Program-made: the position numbers and the translations under genes | DNA from: RYN-230 sp963851025 | GTDB taxonomy: Bacteria; Actinomycetota; Actinomycetes; Streptosporangiales; Streptosporangiaceae | Length of the DNA stretch: 64,000 nucleotides | Direction of reading: 5' to 3' | Assembly: GCA_963851025.1 (NCBI GenBank) | Contig: CAWKOA010000020.1 | Location: 1-64,000, forward strand | In this document: positions 36,735 to 45,550 of the stretch, piece by piece | How positions within the stretch are numbered: position 1 is the stretch's first letter | How the letters are laid out: the number at the start of each line of letters is the position of its first letter | The notes under the pieces: model-generated | Databases searched by the model: none | The model's input: only the letters and a program-made list of their open reading frames with translations | Told to the model about the DNA's origin: nothing

Positions 36735-37424
36735 CGTAGGCGTCGTGGTCGGGGTGGCCGCGGCTGACCCGCTCACGGTCGGCGTGGGTGTGGCGGACGC
36801 CCGGCCGTGGCGGCGCTTGCCCGTCGCTGTCGCGCTGGGCGTCGGCGACGGGGCCGGCGAGAACGTGGCGTACGCGTCGGCCTGGGCGATGACCGGGACG
36901 GTCATGCTCACCGTGCCGGCCCGCTGGAACGTGACCAGGATCCGGACGTACGTGCCGCCCGGCAGGCTCCGGGTCAGGCCGCTGAGGATCAGCTCAGGCT
37001 CGGGACCGGTCAGCAGCGCGCTCGTGTCCTGCTTCAGCAGGACGCCGCCTGCGGGCAGCGTGACCGAGGCGGCGGAGCCCGGCGCGGAGATGCGGACCAG
37101 GCGGTCCCGCGGTCCCGTGTTGACCAGGCCCACGAACAGGCTGGCGGAACTGCCGGCGGGCAGGGTGGCGTTCGGCGGGGCGCCGAGGACGAACGCGTTG
37201 CGCAGTGCCATCTCGCCCCCGCCCTCCTTGATCGTCGCGGACGCGCCATTCGTGGGCGGGTGCCAGTGCAGGACGGGCGCGTTGCTGCCGGCCTCGCATC
37301 CCGCCAGCACCGGGATCAGCGCGACCGCCGCCGCGGCGCAGGTGCGGCGCAGGGCACGGTGGCCCGGCCGCGACGATCGGGACGCGGCCGCAGGCCGCAG
37401 GCCGGGACGGCTCAGGGGGAGCAT
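36729..37424 (-). CDS. Secreted lipoprotein with Thr/Pro-rich tail (PCu(A)C-like core)
   Basis: About 231 residues. A basic N region and hydrophobic stretch end in the lipobox VLAGC, so it is a membrane-anchored exported lipoprotein. The core (LRNAFVLGAPPNATLPAGSSASLFVGLVNTGPRDRLVRI, GLTRSLPGGTYVRILVTFQRAG) resembles the beta-sandwich of PCu(A)C copper chaperones or DUF461 lipoproteins. The usual Met/His copper ligands are not evident. A C-terminal tail of about 45 residues is rich in Thr, Pro and Ser (SPTPSATATG, PTTTPTP). The start is ATG 37424 with GGAG eight bases upstream. It is convergent with regX3. Function unknown. Confidence 0.72.
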   Translation of the reverse strand: MLPLSRPGLRPAAASRSSRPGHRALRRTCAAAAVALIPVLAGCEAGSNAPVLHWHPPTNGASATIKEGGGEMALRNAFVLGAPPNATLPAGSSASLFVGLVNTGPRDRLVRISAPGSAASVTLPAGGVLLKQDTSALLTGPEPELILSGLTRSLPGGTYVRILVTFQRAGTVSMTVPVIAQADAYATFSPAPSPTPSATATGKRRHGRASATPTPTVSGSAAATPTTTPTP

Positions 37425-37543
37425 CACGTGCTCTCCTCGTATTCGGGTGAGGTGCACTTGGGACGCGTGAAAGCGTATCGGCAGCGGGTGGCCGGCCGGT
37501 CACCGGCCCGGGTGTGTCGCGCCGCATGGCCGTGCGGTTTGGG

Positions 37544-38329
37544 TCAGGCGGGCCGCAGCCCGGCCTGGCCGGCCAGCACCACGGTGCCCCCGGGGTCGTC
37601 CAGTCCCTGCGGGCTGGCCCCGGTCAGCGCCTGCAGGCTGTCCTGCAGCTGGAGCGCCGGGCCGAGATTCTGCTGGATGTCGCGGACCGAGCCGTCCTTG
37701 CCCACCAGGACCGCGGTCAGCCCGAAGGGCTGGTAGGTGGCACCCAGGGCGTCGCGGGGGTCGGTCACCACGTGGTCGCCGCTGAGCTTGCTCTGCCGGG
37801 CCAGGGACCTGGCCCGGATCACCGCCGGGCCGGTCGCCACGAAGTAGAGCGCCACGCCCGCGGCGGTCGCCTGCGTGCTCAGCTGGCGCGCCGCGGCCGC
37901 GCACCGGCAGCCGGCCGGCACCAGCGCCAGGACCGCGGGGTGGAGGGCGCGCAGCGGGGACTGGCGCCTGCCGACGATGACGCTGGCTTCCGGCAGCAGG
38001 CCGCCAACCTGGCCGACCGGCGGGGTGGTCCGCCGCGGCGCGCTGGTCGTCTGCAGCGTGGTGGGGACCGCCCGCCGCGCCGTGAACATGGTGAGCAGGG
38101 TCCCGGCCAGCAAGGTCAGGGCCAGGCAGCTGGCCAGCAGAGGGAGGACCATCCCGTCCCGGGTGAGCGGGCCGCCCAGCCGCCGTACCCGCCGGTGCCT
38201 GCGCTGCAGGCGCAGCTCCCGGCGGTACGCCTGGATATCCCGCTCGAGCTCCCGGGCGTCGTCCGGGATCTCGATGTCGACCGGGGGCAGGCCGTAGTCG
38301 TCCCGCTCCGGATCCCCACCTCTGTTCAC
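37544..38329 (-). CDS. Membrane-anchored thioredoxin-like protein with a CRC motif
   Basis: A 261-residue protein. An acidic, charged N terminus (LPPVDIEIPDDARELERDIQ) is followed by a single helix (MVLPLLASCLALTLLAGTLLTMF) and an extracytoplasmic domain. That domain reads like a thioredoxin/redoxin fold: a strand ending LALVPAGCRCAAAARQL in the place of the CxxC helix, then LYFVATGPA and FGLTAVLVGKDGSVRDIQ as the later strands. The active-site-like motif is CRC rather than CxxC. The start is GTG 38329 (GGAGAAGG six bases upstream); ATG 38335 is possible. It lies upstream of and divergent from carD. Redox role inferred. Confidence 0.65.
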   Translation of the reverse strand: MNRGGDPERDDYGLPPVDIEIPDDARELERDIQAYRRELRLQRRHRRVRRLGGPLTRDGMVLPLLASCLALTLLAGTLLTMFTARRAVPTTLQTTSAPRRTTPPVGQVGGLLPEASVIVGRRQSPLRALHPAVLALVPAGCRCAAAARQLSTQATAAGVALYFVATGPAVIRARSLARQSKLSGDHVVTDPRDALGATYQPFGLTAVLVGKDGSVRDIQQNLGPALQLQDSLQALTGASPQGLDDPGGTVVLAGQAGLRPA

Positions 38330-38748
38330 GAGCATCCTTCTCCGGCGTGCACGGACTCGTTGTTCTCCAGTATGTGCCCGCTGCCGCCTTCGCGGCACGG
38401 TTGGCCGCCAGCGGATTGAGACTGGTTCGTCCGGGGGGCGCCGCGCGGCGGGCTCCGGGCGCTCCGCCCCGCCGCCGGGGCACTCCGCGCGGCGCCGCCA
38501 GCGGTTCCGGCCGCACACCGGCGGAAAGCCCGCAACAGGCCCCTGAGGAGGCCATCCAGGTGAAACCGGCGGGAAACGTATGATCCCGCGCCGGCCGCCC
38601 CGCGGGGGCCCGGCCCGGCCCGACACGCCCCCGCAGCCGCTTTCTGGGATCCTAAAACGCCCATTGACCTGCACGTTTAACGTGAACGACAGGTAGGGAA
38701 CCCCGTTGGTCGTGCTAACATTGCTTTAGCGGAAGGGGTATGTGCCAC
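38330..38748. promoter_or_regulatory. Divergent promoter region of carD and the thioredoxin-like gene
   Basis: About 420 bp without a gene. The carD-proximal part holds TTGACC (38664-38669), a perfect palindrome CACGTT-T-AACGTG (38672-38684), a -10-like TAACAT (38716-38721) inside GCTAA-7-TTAGC (38714-38730), and the ribosome-binding site GGAAGGGG. Farther up lies CGGGA-9-TCCCG (38570-38588). The elements are seen directly; their roles are inferred. Confidence 0.55.
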
Positions 38749-39231
38749 ATGACTTTTAAGGTCGGCGACACGGTCGTCTACCCCCACCATGGGGCTGCTC
38801 GCATCGAAGAGATCGAGACCCGTTCGATCAAGGGTGAGGACAAGACGTACCTCGTTCTCAAGGTTGACAAGGGTGACTTGACTGTACGCGTTCCCGCGGA
38901 CAATGCGGAGCTGGTGGGCGTGCGGGACGTTGTCGGGCAGGAAGGACTTGAGAGGGTGTTCGAGGTGCTTCGCGCCCCGCACACCGAGGAACCGACCAAC
39001 TGGTCACGGCGCTACAAGGCCAACCTTGAGAAGCTCGCCTCCGGCGACGTGAACAAGGTAGCCGAGGTCGTCCGCGATCTGTGGCGCAGGGACCGGGAGC
39101 GCGGCCTGTCCGCGGGCGAGAAGCGCATGCTGGCCAAGGCCCGGCAGATCCTGGTCAGTGAGCTCGCGCTGGCCGAGAAGACCAACGAGGACAAGGCAGA
39201 GGCGCTGCTCGACGAGATCCTCGCCTCCTGA
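38749..39231 (+). CDS. carD: CarD-family RNA polymerase-binding transcription regulator
   Basis: CarD binds the RNA polymerase beta lobe and promoter DNA to stabilise open complexes, and is essential in mycobacteria. The 160-residue protein begins MTFKVGDTVVYPHHGAARIE and continues with RVPADNAELVGVRDVVG in the RNAP-interaction domain. The helical DNA-binding domain includes NWSRRYKANLEKLASGD and the conserved Trp in VVRDLWRRDRERGLS. The match to mycobacterial CarD is close over the full length. The start is ATG 38749; ATG 38740 sits too close to the ribosome-binding site. Confidence 0.96.
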   Translation: MTFKVGDTVVYPHHGAARIEEIETRSIKGEDKTYLVLKVDKGDLTVRVPADNAELVGVRDVVGQEGLERVFEVLRAPHTEEPTNWSRRYKANLEKLASGDVNKVAEVVRDLWRRDRERGLSAGEKRMLAKARQILVSELALAEKTNEDKAEALLDEILAS

Positions 39232-39249
39232 CCTTGCCGCGGCGCGCAC

Positions 39250-39741
39250 ATGGTGAGCGGGCTGCCCAGGGTGGGAGTGGGCACGGATGTGCACCCCTTC
39301 GGGCCTGGGCGTCCGCTCTACCTGGCCGGGCTGTTCTGGCCGGATGAAGTGGGCCTGACGGGCCATTCGGATGGTGACGTGGCGGCGCACGCCGCCTGCG
39401 ACGCGCTGCTCTCGGCGGCCGGGCTCGGTGATCTCGGCGCGAACTTCGGCACGGCCGAGGCGAAGTGGGCCGGGGCGCCCGGGACCGCGCTGCTGCGTGC
39501 GACCGCGGCCCTGGTCGCCGGGGCCGGGTACGCCATCGGGAACGTTGCGATCCAGGTCATCGGCGAGCGGCCGCGGCTGTCCCCCCGGCGCCAGGAGGCC
39601 GAGAAGGTGCTGTCCGAAGCCCTCGGCGGGGTCCCGGTCAGCCTGTCCGGGACTACCACGGACGGGCTCGGCCTGACCGGCCGGCGCGAGGGCATCGCGG
39701 CCATCGCCACCGCCCTGGTGGTCGGGACGGGGATTAGCTAG
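39250..39741 (+). CDS. ispF: 2-C-methyl-D-erythritol 2,4-cyclodiphosphate synthase
   Basis: This enzyme of the non-mevalonate isoprenoid pathway forms MEcPP. It has 163 residues. Metal ligands are Asp13 and His15 (VGTDVHPF) and His47 (GHSDGDVAAHAACDALL). Other conserved parts are VIGERPRLSPRRQEAE and TTTDGLGLTGRREGIAAIA. In many actinomycetes ispD lies between carD and ispF; here only 18 bp separate them and no ispD is present, so the cytidylyltransferase must be encoded elsewhere. The start is ATG 39250. Probably co-transcribed with carD. Confidence 0.94.
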   Translation: MVSGLPRVGVGTDVHPFGPGRPLYLAGLFWPDEVGLTGHSDGDVAAHAACDALLSAAGLGDLGANFGTAEAKWAGAPGTALLRATAALVAGAGYAIGNVAIQVIGERPRLSPRRQEAEKVLSEALGGVPVSLSGTTTDGLGLTGRREGIAAIATALVVGTGIS

Positions 39742-39768
39742 CACCCGCCCCCTGGCAGAATCAGCCAG

Positions 39769-42700
39769 GTGCAGATCGGGATGCTTGGCTCATTCGAGGT
39801 TCGCACGGACGACGGCGTCTTCGCCGACGTGCCGGGCGCCCGGCTGCGCGGGCTGCTGATCGCCCTGGCGCTCGAACCAGGTCACGCGGTCCCGAAGGCG
39901 ACGCTCGTTCGACTGGATCTGGGGTGAGCGCCCGCCCCCCGGCGCCGCGAATGCCTTGCAGCGCCTGGTTTCCCGGCTGCGGAAGGCGCTGCCGGAAGGG
40001 CTGGTCGAGGGGCAGGCGGACGGCTACCGGCTGAGGGTGGAACCCGACGCCGTTGACGCCGTGCGGTTCGAGCGCCTCGTCGGCCAGGCCCGCACTGAGG
40101 ATCCGCGGCGGATAGGGCTGCTGCGCGAGGCCCTCGCGTTGTGGCGCGGCGCGGCCATGCAGGACGTCGGTTTGCAGGATAGTGCCGCGTTCGACGCGGC
40201 GGTCACGCGGCTCGAGGGGCTGCGCCTGACGGCCATGGAGGATCGGTTCGATGCGGAGATCAGCCTCGGCCACGGCGGCGAGCTGGTCACGGAACTGACC
40301 GACCTGGCGGCCGCGCATCCGCTGCGAGAGCGGCTTATCGCTGCGCTGATGCGGGCCCTCGTCGCGGCCGGGCGCGACACCGAGGCGCTGCTCGTGTACC
40401 AGCGCGCGAGAGAAGCCCTGGCCGACGCGCTGGGTGTCGACCCCTCACCGGAGCTGTCCGCATTGCACGTCGCGCTGCTGCGGGGCGAGCTGGGACGGCG
40501 GGAGCAGCGCTGGCAGCAGGAGGGCCGGAAGACCAACTTGCGTGCCGAGCTGACCAGCTTCGTCGGCAAGGACGCTGACATCGCCGCGGTCCGCGAACTC
40601 ATCGCCGGACATCGGCTCACCACCCTGATCGGGCCGGGTGGCTCCGGGAAGACCAGGCTGGCCACGGAAACCGCACGCACGCTGCTCGGCGACCTGCCTG
40701 ATGGCGCCTGGCTGGTGGAACTGGCGCCGATCGGCGCAGTGAAGGGGGAAGGGGAGGCGGGTGGGGACGTGGCCCAATCGACGCTCGCCACGCTCGGGCT
40801 CCGGGATGCGCTGCTCGGCGGCGCACCGAATGCGGAACCGGTGGACCGGCTCATCGCCGCGATCGGCGAGCGCGAAACGCTCCTGATTCTGGACAACTGT
40901 GAGCACGTCATCGAGTCGGCGGCGGCGTTCGCCCACCGGCTGCTCGGGGAGTGCCAGCGGCTGCGGATCCTGGCCACGAGCCGGGAACCGCTCGGCATCA
41001 CCGGTGAAGCGCTGTGGCAGGTCGAGCCGCTGGCCTTGCCGGACGGGGACGCCAGCCCCGGCGAGATCGAGTCCTCTCCAGCTGTCCGGTTGCTGCGGGA
41101 CCGGGCCGGCGCGGTGCGCCGGGATCTCGCGATCGACGCCCGCACGCTGTCGGCGATGGTGCGCGTCTGCCGGGCGCTGGACGGGATGCCGCTGGCCATC
41201 GAACTGGCCGCGGCCAGATTGCGCACCATGTCCCTCGATCAGCTCGCCCACCGTCTCGACGATCGGTTCCGCCTGCTGACCGGCGGCAGCCGTACCGCGC
41301 TGCCACATCACCGGACGTTGCGCGCGGTGGTCGACTGGAGCTGGGAGCTGCTCACCGACGCCGAACGAATGGTCCTGCGCAGGCTCGCGGTGTTCTCCGG
41401 CGGGGCGGGCCTGGACGCGGCCGAGCAGGTCTGCGCCGCCGATGCGGTCGAGCAGGAGCAGGTGCTCGAGTTGCTCACCGCGCTGACCGAGAAATCGCTG
41501 CTGCTCACCGAGGGGGACAGCGCACCGCGCTACCGGATGCTCGACACGATCAAGGAATACGCCCGGGACCGGCTCGCGGAGACAGGGGAATCGGATCTGG
41601 CGCGCCATGCGCATCTCGCCTACTTCACCGGACTCGCCGAGACCGCGGACCCGCATCTGCGCCGCGCCGAGCAATTGGAATGGCTCGCCACGCTCGAGGC
41701 CGATCACGACAACATCGCTGTTGCCCTGCGTGGCGCGCTCGCGGCCGGCGAGGCGCAGGGGGCGATGCGGCTCGCGGCGGCCGTCGGCTGGTACTGGTGG
41801 CTCGGCGGGCACAAGGCCGAGGGCCTCGAGCTGATCACTGCGGCTATCAGCACGCCCGGCGAGGTGAGCGATGAGATCCGGGCCATGGTGTACGCGCTCG
41901 GCGTGATGTTCATGACCGATGGTCCGGCTGACCAGTACCAGGCGGCGGAGTGGATCCACCAGGCCTACCGGTTCGCTCAGCGCAGTCCGCGCCGCAGTCC
42001 GCTGCTGGGGCTCGTCGCCCCGCTGGAACGCATGCTGCAGGAGCCGCACGCGTTCCTGCCCGCGTTCGAACCGCTGCTCACCGAGGACGACCCGTGGGTA
42101 CGCGCACTGGGCCGGCTGCACCTCGGCAAGATGCGGATCATGCTCGGCCAGGACGGGCGGGATGCGGACGCCTATCTCGAGATGGCGCTCGCCGAGTTCC
42201 GGGCGATTGGCGAGCGGTGGGGGATCTCGTTCGCTCTGACCGAGCTGGCGGACCGGATCGCCACGCGCGGCGAGTTCGCCGCTGCGTGCGGGCACTACGA
42301 TCAGGCGATCGCAGTGGTCACCGAGGTCGGCGCCGTCGAGGATCTGGTTCGGATGCGGTCGCGGCAGGCTCAGCTGTACTGGCTGCTGGGTGATGAGGAG
42401 TCGAGCGCCTCGGCCATGGCCGAGGCGCAGCGGTGCGCGGAACGGGTCGCGTGGCCGTCCGCGCTGGCCGAGCTGGCCCTGGCCCAGGCGGAGCTGGCCC
42501 GCTGGAGCGGCGACACCGAGCAGGCCTACCGGCAGCTCGGCGTCGCGACCACCAGGCTGGGCGGCGAAGCAGAGCGGGCGCACATCCGGGCGATGGCACA
42601 CGACCTGCTCGGTTACCTCGCCGACCGCCCCGGTGAGGCCCGCGAGCATCGCATCGCGGCCTTCCAGGCCGCGTCGGAGGCGGGGCATGCGCCCCTGATC

Positions 42701-42940
42701 GCGAGGGTGCTCGTCGGGCTCGCGGACCTGGCGCTGCGTGGCGAACAGTACGAGCAGGCCGCGCGGCTGCTCGCGGCGAGCGCGCGCGTGCGCGGGTTGC
42801 CGGATCGGTCGCAACCGGATGTGGCCCGGATCGAGCAGGCCACGCGGCGTCGCCTCGGCGAAGCGCGGTTCGCCGAGGCGACGCGGCAGGGGGCGCAGGC
42901 GAGCTGGCCTGAGCTGGCCGAAGCTACGCTCGCTTGCTGA
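39769..42940 (+). CDS. AfsR/BTAD-type transcriptional regulator with NTPase and TPR regions (frameshifted)
   Basis: A regulator of about 1,055 residues. The N-terminal winged helix starts MQIGMLGSFEVRTDDG and includes WIWGERPPPGAANALQRLVS. The BTAD domain spans about residues 100-245 (ALLVYQRAREALADALGVDPS). An AAA/NB-ARC-like NTPase has P-loop GPGGSGKTRLA (about residue 287) and LLILDNCEHVIESAAAF with SREPLGITGE. The rest is TPR-like helices. The frame breaks near 39912: removing one T from CTCGTTCGAC gives TLVDWIWGE. The start is GTG 39769. It sits between ispF and the convergent DrrAB-type exporter genes; its 3' end overlaps the permease gene by 17 bp. The 11-bp repeats at 44646-44690 are its likely target. 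Confidence 0.87.
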
Positions 42941-43685
42941 ACGTGGCCCGCGACCACAGGTACCCGACCAGGGCGATCCCGGCGCACCAGGCGAGAGCGG
43001 CGGCCGCGTAGCCGCCCGACGGCGTGCCGGCCAGCAGTCCGCGCACCGATTCGATAATCGGCGTGAAGGGCTGGTACTGCGCGAATTGCCGGACACCCTG
43101 GCCCATCTTGGCGGCCGGCACGATGGCGCTGCTCAGGAAGGGCAGCAGAATCAGCGGCACGACGGCGAGACCTGCGGATTCCGGGGTTTTCGCCGCCATT
43201 CCCAGCCCGACGGTGAGCCAGGCGGCCGCGAAGGCGGTCGCCGCGATGATGCCGATAGCGGCGAGCCAGTCCAGGGGGGTCGCAGGCGACCGGAACCCCA
43301 GCGCGAAGGCCACGCCGATGATGGCCGCGATGGCGACCGTGCTGCCCAGCATGGTGGCCAGCACGTGACCGGTCAGGACGGCGCCGCGGGAGACGTTCAT
43401 GACCTTGAACCGGTTGATGATGCCCTTGGTCATGTCGGAGCTCACCGATACCGCGGTGGCCGCCAGCCCGTAGGTGATGGCCAGCAGGATCAGGCCTGGT
43501 GTTGCGTACTCGATGTAGTGCTCGCCGACGTTGAACGCGTTGCCGAACACGTACACGAGCAGCAGCATGAGCACGACCGGCATCAAGGTCCCGTTGAAGA
43601 TCGTGACCGGATTCCTGAGGATGTGCTTGAGGTTGCGGCGCAGCATGATCCGCGCATCGGTCAGCGGTGCTGAAATGGCGCTCAT
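42924..43685 (-). CDS. ABC-2 type permease (DrrB-like)
   Basis: A 253-residue ABC-2 permease with six helices: LMPVVLMLLLVYVFGNAF, LILLAITYGLAATAVS, TPESAGLAVVPLILLPFLSSA. The family signature region (DMTKGIINRFKVMNVSRGAVL) and the QYQPFTPIIESVRGLL loop match daunorubicin-resistance DrrB proteins. With the upstream ATPase it forms an exporter for a drug-like or hydrophobic compound. The start is ATG 43685, overlapping the ATPase stop (ATGA). Confidence 0.9.
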   Translation of the reverse strand: MSAISAPLTDARIMLRRNLKHILRNPVTIFNGTLMPVVLMLLLVYVFGNAFNVGEHYIEYATPGLILLAITYGLAATAVSVSSDMTKGIINRFKVMNVSRGAVLTGHVLATMLGSTVAIAAIIGVAFALGFRSPATPLDWLAAIGIIAATAFAAAWLTVGLGMAAKTPESAGLAVVPLILLPFLSSAIVPAAKMGQGVRQFAQYQPFTPIIESVRGLLAGTPSGGYAAAALAWCAGIALVGYLWSRATFSKRA

Positions 43686-44626
43686 GATGCGATGACCTCC
43701 GTGCTTGCGTGACTGGTCAGGGCGAGGAAGACGTCATCGAGGTCCGGTGTGAGCACGGAGAACTCCTCAACGTCGATCGAATGCTCATCGAGCCGGCCCA
43801 GCAGGGCCCGCAGCGATCTCATCCCGCCATCGCTGGGAACCCGCAGGGTCAGGTCCTCGTCGTCCCGCGTGGAGCCGGTCAGGACCCGCGCCGCCGCGTC
43901 GAGTTCGCCGGCGTCGGTGAACCTGAGCCGGACGTGGCTGCCGGGCACCTGGCGCTTGAGTTCGCCGGGAGTGCCCTCGGCCACCAGGTGGCCCTGGTCG
44001 AGCACCGCGATCCGGCTGGCGAGCTGATCGGCTTCTTCGAGATTCTGGGTCGTGAGGAAAACGGTCACGCCGTCGGCCACCAGCTCGCGGACGATGTCCC
44101 ACATCGTGCGACGGCTGCGCGGGTCCAGTCCCGTCGTCGGCTCGTCCAGGAAAATGATCTGCGGCCTGGTGACCAGCGTCATGGCCAGATCCAGCTTCCG
44201 GCGCATGCCGCCGGAATAGGTCGACGCCATCTTCTGCGCCGACTCGGCCAGATCGAACCGTTCCAGCAACGAGGTGACCACCCGCTGGCCCTCGCTGGCC
44301 CGCAGATGGTGCAGATCCGCCATCAACTGGAGGTTCTCTTCCCCCGTCAGCAGATCGTCCACCGCCGCGAACTGACCGGTGACCCCGATCACCGCGCGCA
44401 CCGCCCTGGCCTCGGTCGCAACGTCATGACCGGCCACCCGTACCGTCCCGCCGTCGGCCCTCATCAACGTGGTCAGCACGTTCACCGTCGTCGTCTTACC
44501 CGCCCCGTTCGGGCCGAGCAGGGAGAAGACCGTGCCCGCACGAACATCCAGATCGATGCCATCGAGGACGGTCTTGTCCCCGTACGCCTTCCGCAGCCCT
44601 GAGACTGCGATCGCTGAATTTGTCAT
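43682..44626 (-). CDS. ABC exporter ATP-binding protein (DrrA-like)
   Basis: A 314-residue ATPase with Walker A GPNGAGKTTTVNVL, signature YSGGMRRKLDLAMTL, Walker B IIFLDEPTTGLDPRSRRTMW and switch TTQNLEEADQLASRI. The C-terminal extension of about 80 residues (SIDVEEFSVLTPDLDDVFLALT) is the DrrA-specific domain. The start is ATG 44626. It leads a two-gene operon with the permease. The region just upstream contains three 11-bp direct repeats. Confidence 0.92.
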   Translation of the reverse strand: MTNSAIAVSGLRKAYGDKTVLDGIDLDVRAGTVFSLLGPNGAGKTTTVNVLTTLMRADGGTVRVAGHDVATEARAVRAVIGVTGQFAAVDDLLTGEENLQLMADLHHLRASEGQRVVTSLLERFDLAESAQKMASTYSGGMRRKLDLAMTLVTRPQIIFLDEPTTGLDPRSRRTMWDIVRELVADGVTVFLTTQNLEEADQLASRIAVLDQGHLVAEGTPGELKRQVPGSHVRLRFTDAGELDAAARVLTGSTRDDEDLTLRVPSDGGMRSLRALLGRLDEHSIDVEEFSVLTPDLDDVFLALTSHASTEVIAS

Positions 44627-44645
44627 GCGGCCAGCTTCGGCGCCG

Positions 44646-44690
44646 CCCCTGACACGCCCCTGTCACGCCCCTGACGTGACCACTGACACG
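44646..44690. promoter_or_regulatory. Direct repeats at 11-bp spacing, candidate SARP/BTAD regulator binding site
   Basis: Three adjacent 11-bp units, CCCCTGACACG (44646-44656), CCCCTGTCACG (44657-44667) and CCCCTGACGTG (44668-44678), plus a weaker copy CCACTGACACG (44680-44690), lie 20 bp upstream of the exporter ATPase start. SARP-type regulators bind heptamer direct repeats with 11-bp period. A regulator with the matching domains is encoded next door. Confidence 0.7.
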
Positions 44691-44772
44691 GCGTTCTGCC
44701 TCGTCGCGCCAGGTCTGTCTCGCTAAGGTCAGGGCACGCTGAATTCGCTGGGGGTCGCTTCCCGCAGGACGG

Positions 44773-45450
44773 TTAGCTAGCCGGGTAGAGCAGCTCCCGG
44801 TAACCCGGGCCGTAGTGCTGCTCCAGCTCCTCGAGCGTCTCTTCGGTGTCGGGCTGCACGTCCTTCGTGATGCAGGCCACCGAGGGCAGGCTCCCGGGGT
44901 TCCAGGTCTGCTGGTCCCACAGGTGGGCGCGCAGGAACGCCTTGGCGCAATGGGTGAAGACTTCTTCCACCTCGACCAGCAGGGCCAGGCGCGGCCGGTT
45001 GCCGCGGACGATCATGTCGTCGAAGAACGCCGCCTCGCGGATCAGCCGGGCCCGCCCGTTGATGCGCAGCGTGTCGTCCCGGCCCGGGACCAGGAACAGC
45101 AGGCCGACCTGCGGGTTGCTGAGGATGTTGCAGAACCCGTCGAACCGCTTGTTGCCTGCGCGGTCCGGGATAGCGATCGTGGTGTCGTCCAGCACCCTGG
45201 TGAAGCCGGGCGGGTCGCCCTTGGGGGACACGTCGCAGCGGCCGTCCGCGCCAGACGTCGCGATCAGGCAGAACGGCGACGCGGCCAGCCACTCGCGGTC
45301 CCGCTCGTGCAGCGCGGGGCGTACTTTCGTGGCCGGTCGCCGGGCCGGAGTGCCGAGCAGTTCGCGCAGTTCCGCCTCAGAACTCAGTTCGGTCATTTCA
45401 GCCAGGTGGGCCACTGTGTTGCTCCTCCGGGGCTGGTCCGGCGCTGACAT
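44773..45450 (-). CDS. Pyridoxamine 5'-phosphate oxidase-like flavoprotein (MSMEG_1061-type)
   Basis: A 225-residue split-barrel FMN-binding protein. The flavin-binding region is SPFCLIATSGADGRCDVSPKGDPPGFTRV, followed by DRAGNKRFDGFCNILSNPQVGLLF and HCAKAFLRAHLWDQQTW near the end. It belongs to the PPOX-class group that reduces or oxidises small molecules using FMN or F420; the substrate is unknown. It is followed, on the same strand, by no clear partner. About 145 bp separates it from the DrrA-like gene start, including the repeat array. Confidence 0.85.
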   Translation of the reverse strand: MSAPDQPRRSNTVAHLAEMTELSSEAELRELLGTPARRPATKVRPALHERDREWLAASPFCLIATSGADGRCDVSPKGDPPGFTRVLDDTTIAIPDRAGNKRFDGFCNILSNPQVGLLFLVPGRDDTLRINGRARLIREAAFFDDMIVRGNRPRLALLVEVEEVFTHCAKAFLRAHLWDQQTWNPGSLPSVACITKDVQPDTEETLEELEQHYGPGYRELLYPAS

Positions 45451-45550
45451 AACCAGCCTAACCGGGCACCGCTGCGGCGGTCACGGTCAGGCGGCGGTCA
45501 CGGTCAGGCGGCGCCGACGGGCACGGAGAAGCGATGCGGCCTGGACGCGG

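Noticed and set aside
40445..43096. 883-codon open frame opposite the BTAD regulator
   Set aside because: No family features and typical shadow composition; the opposite strand has clear P-loop, BTAD and TPR motifs.
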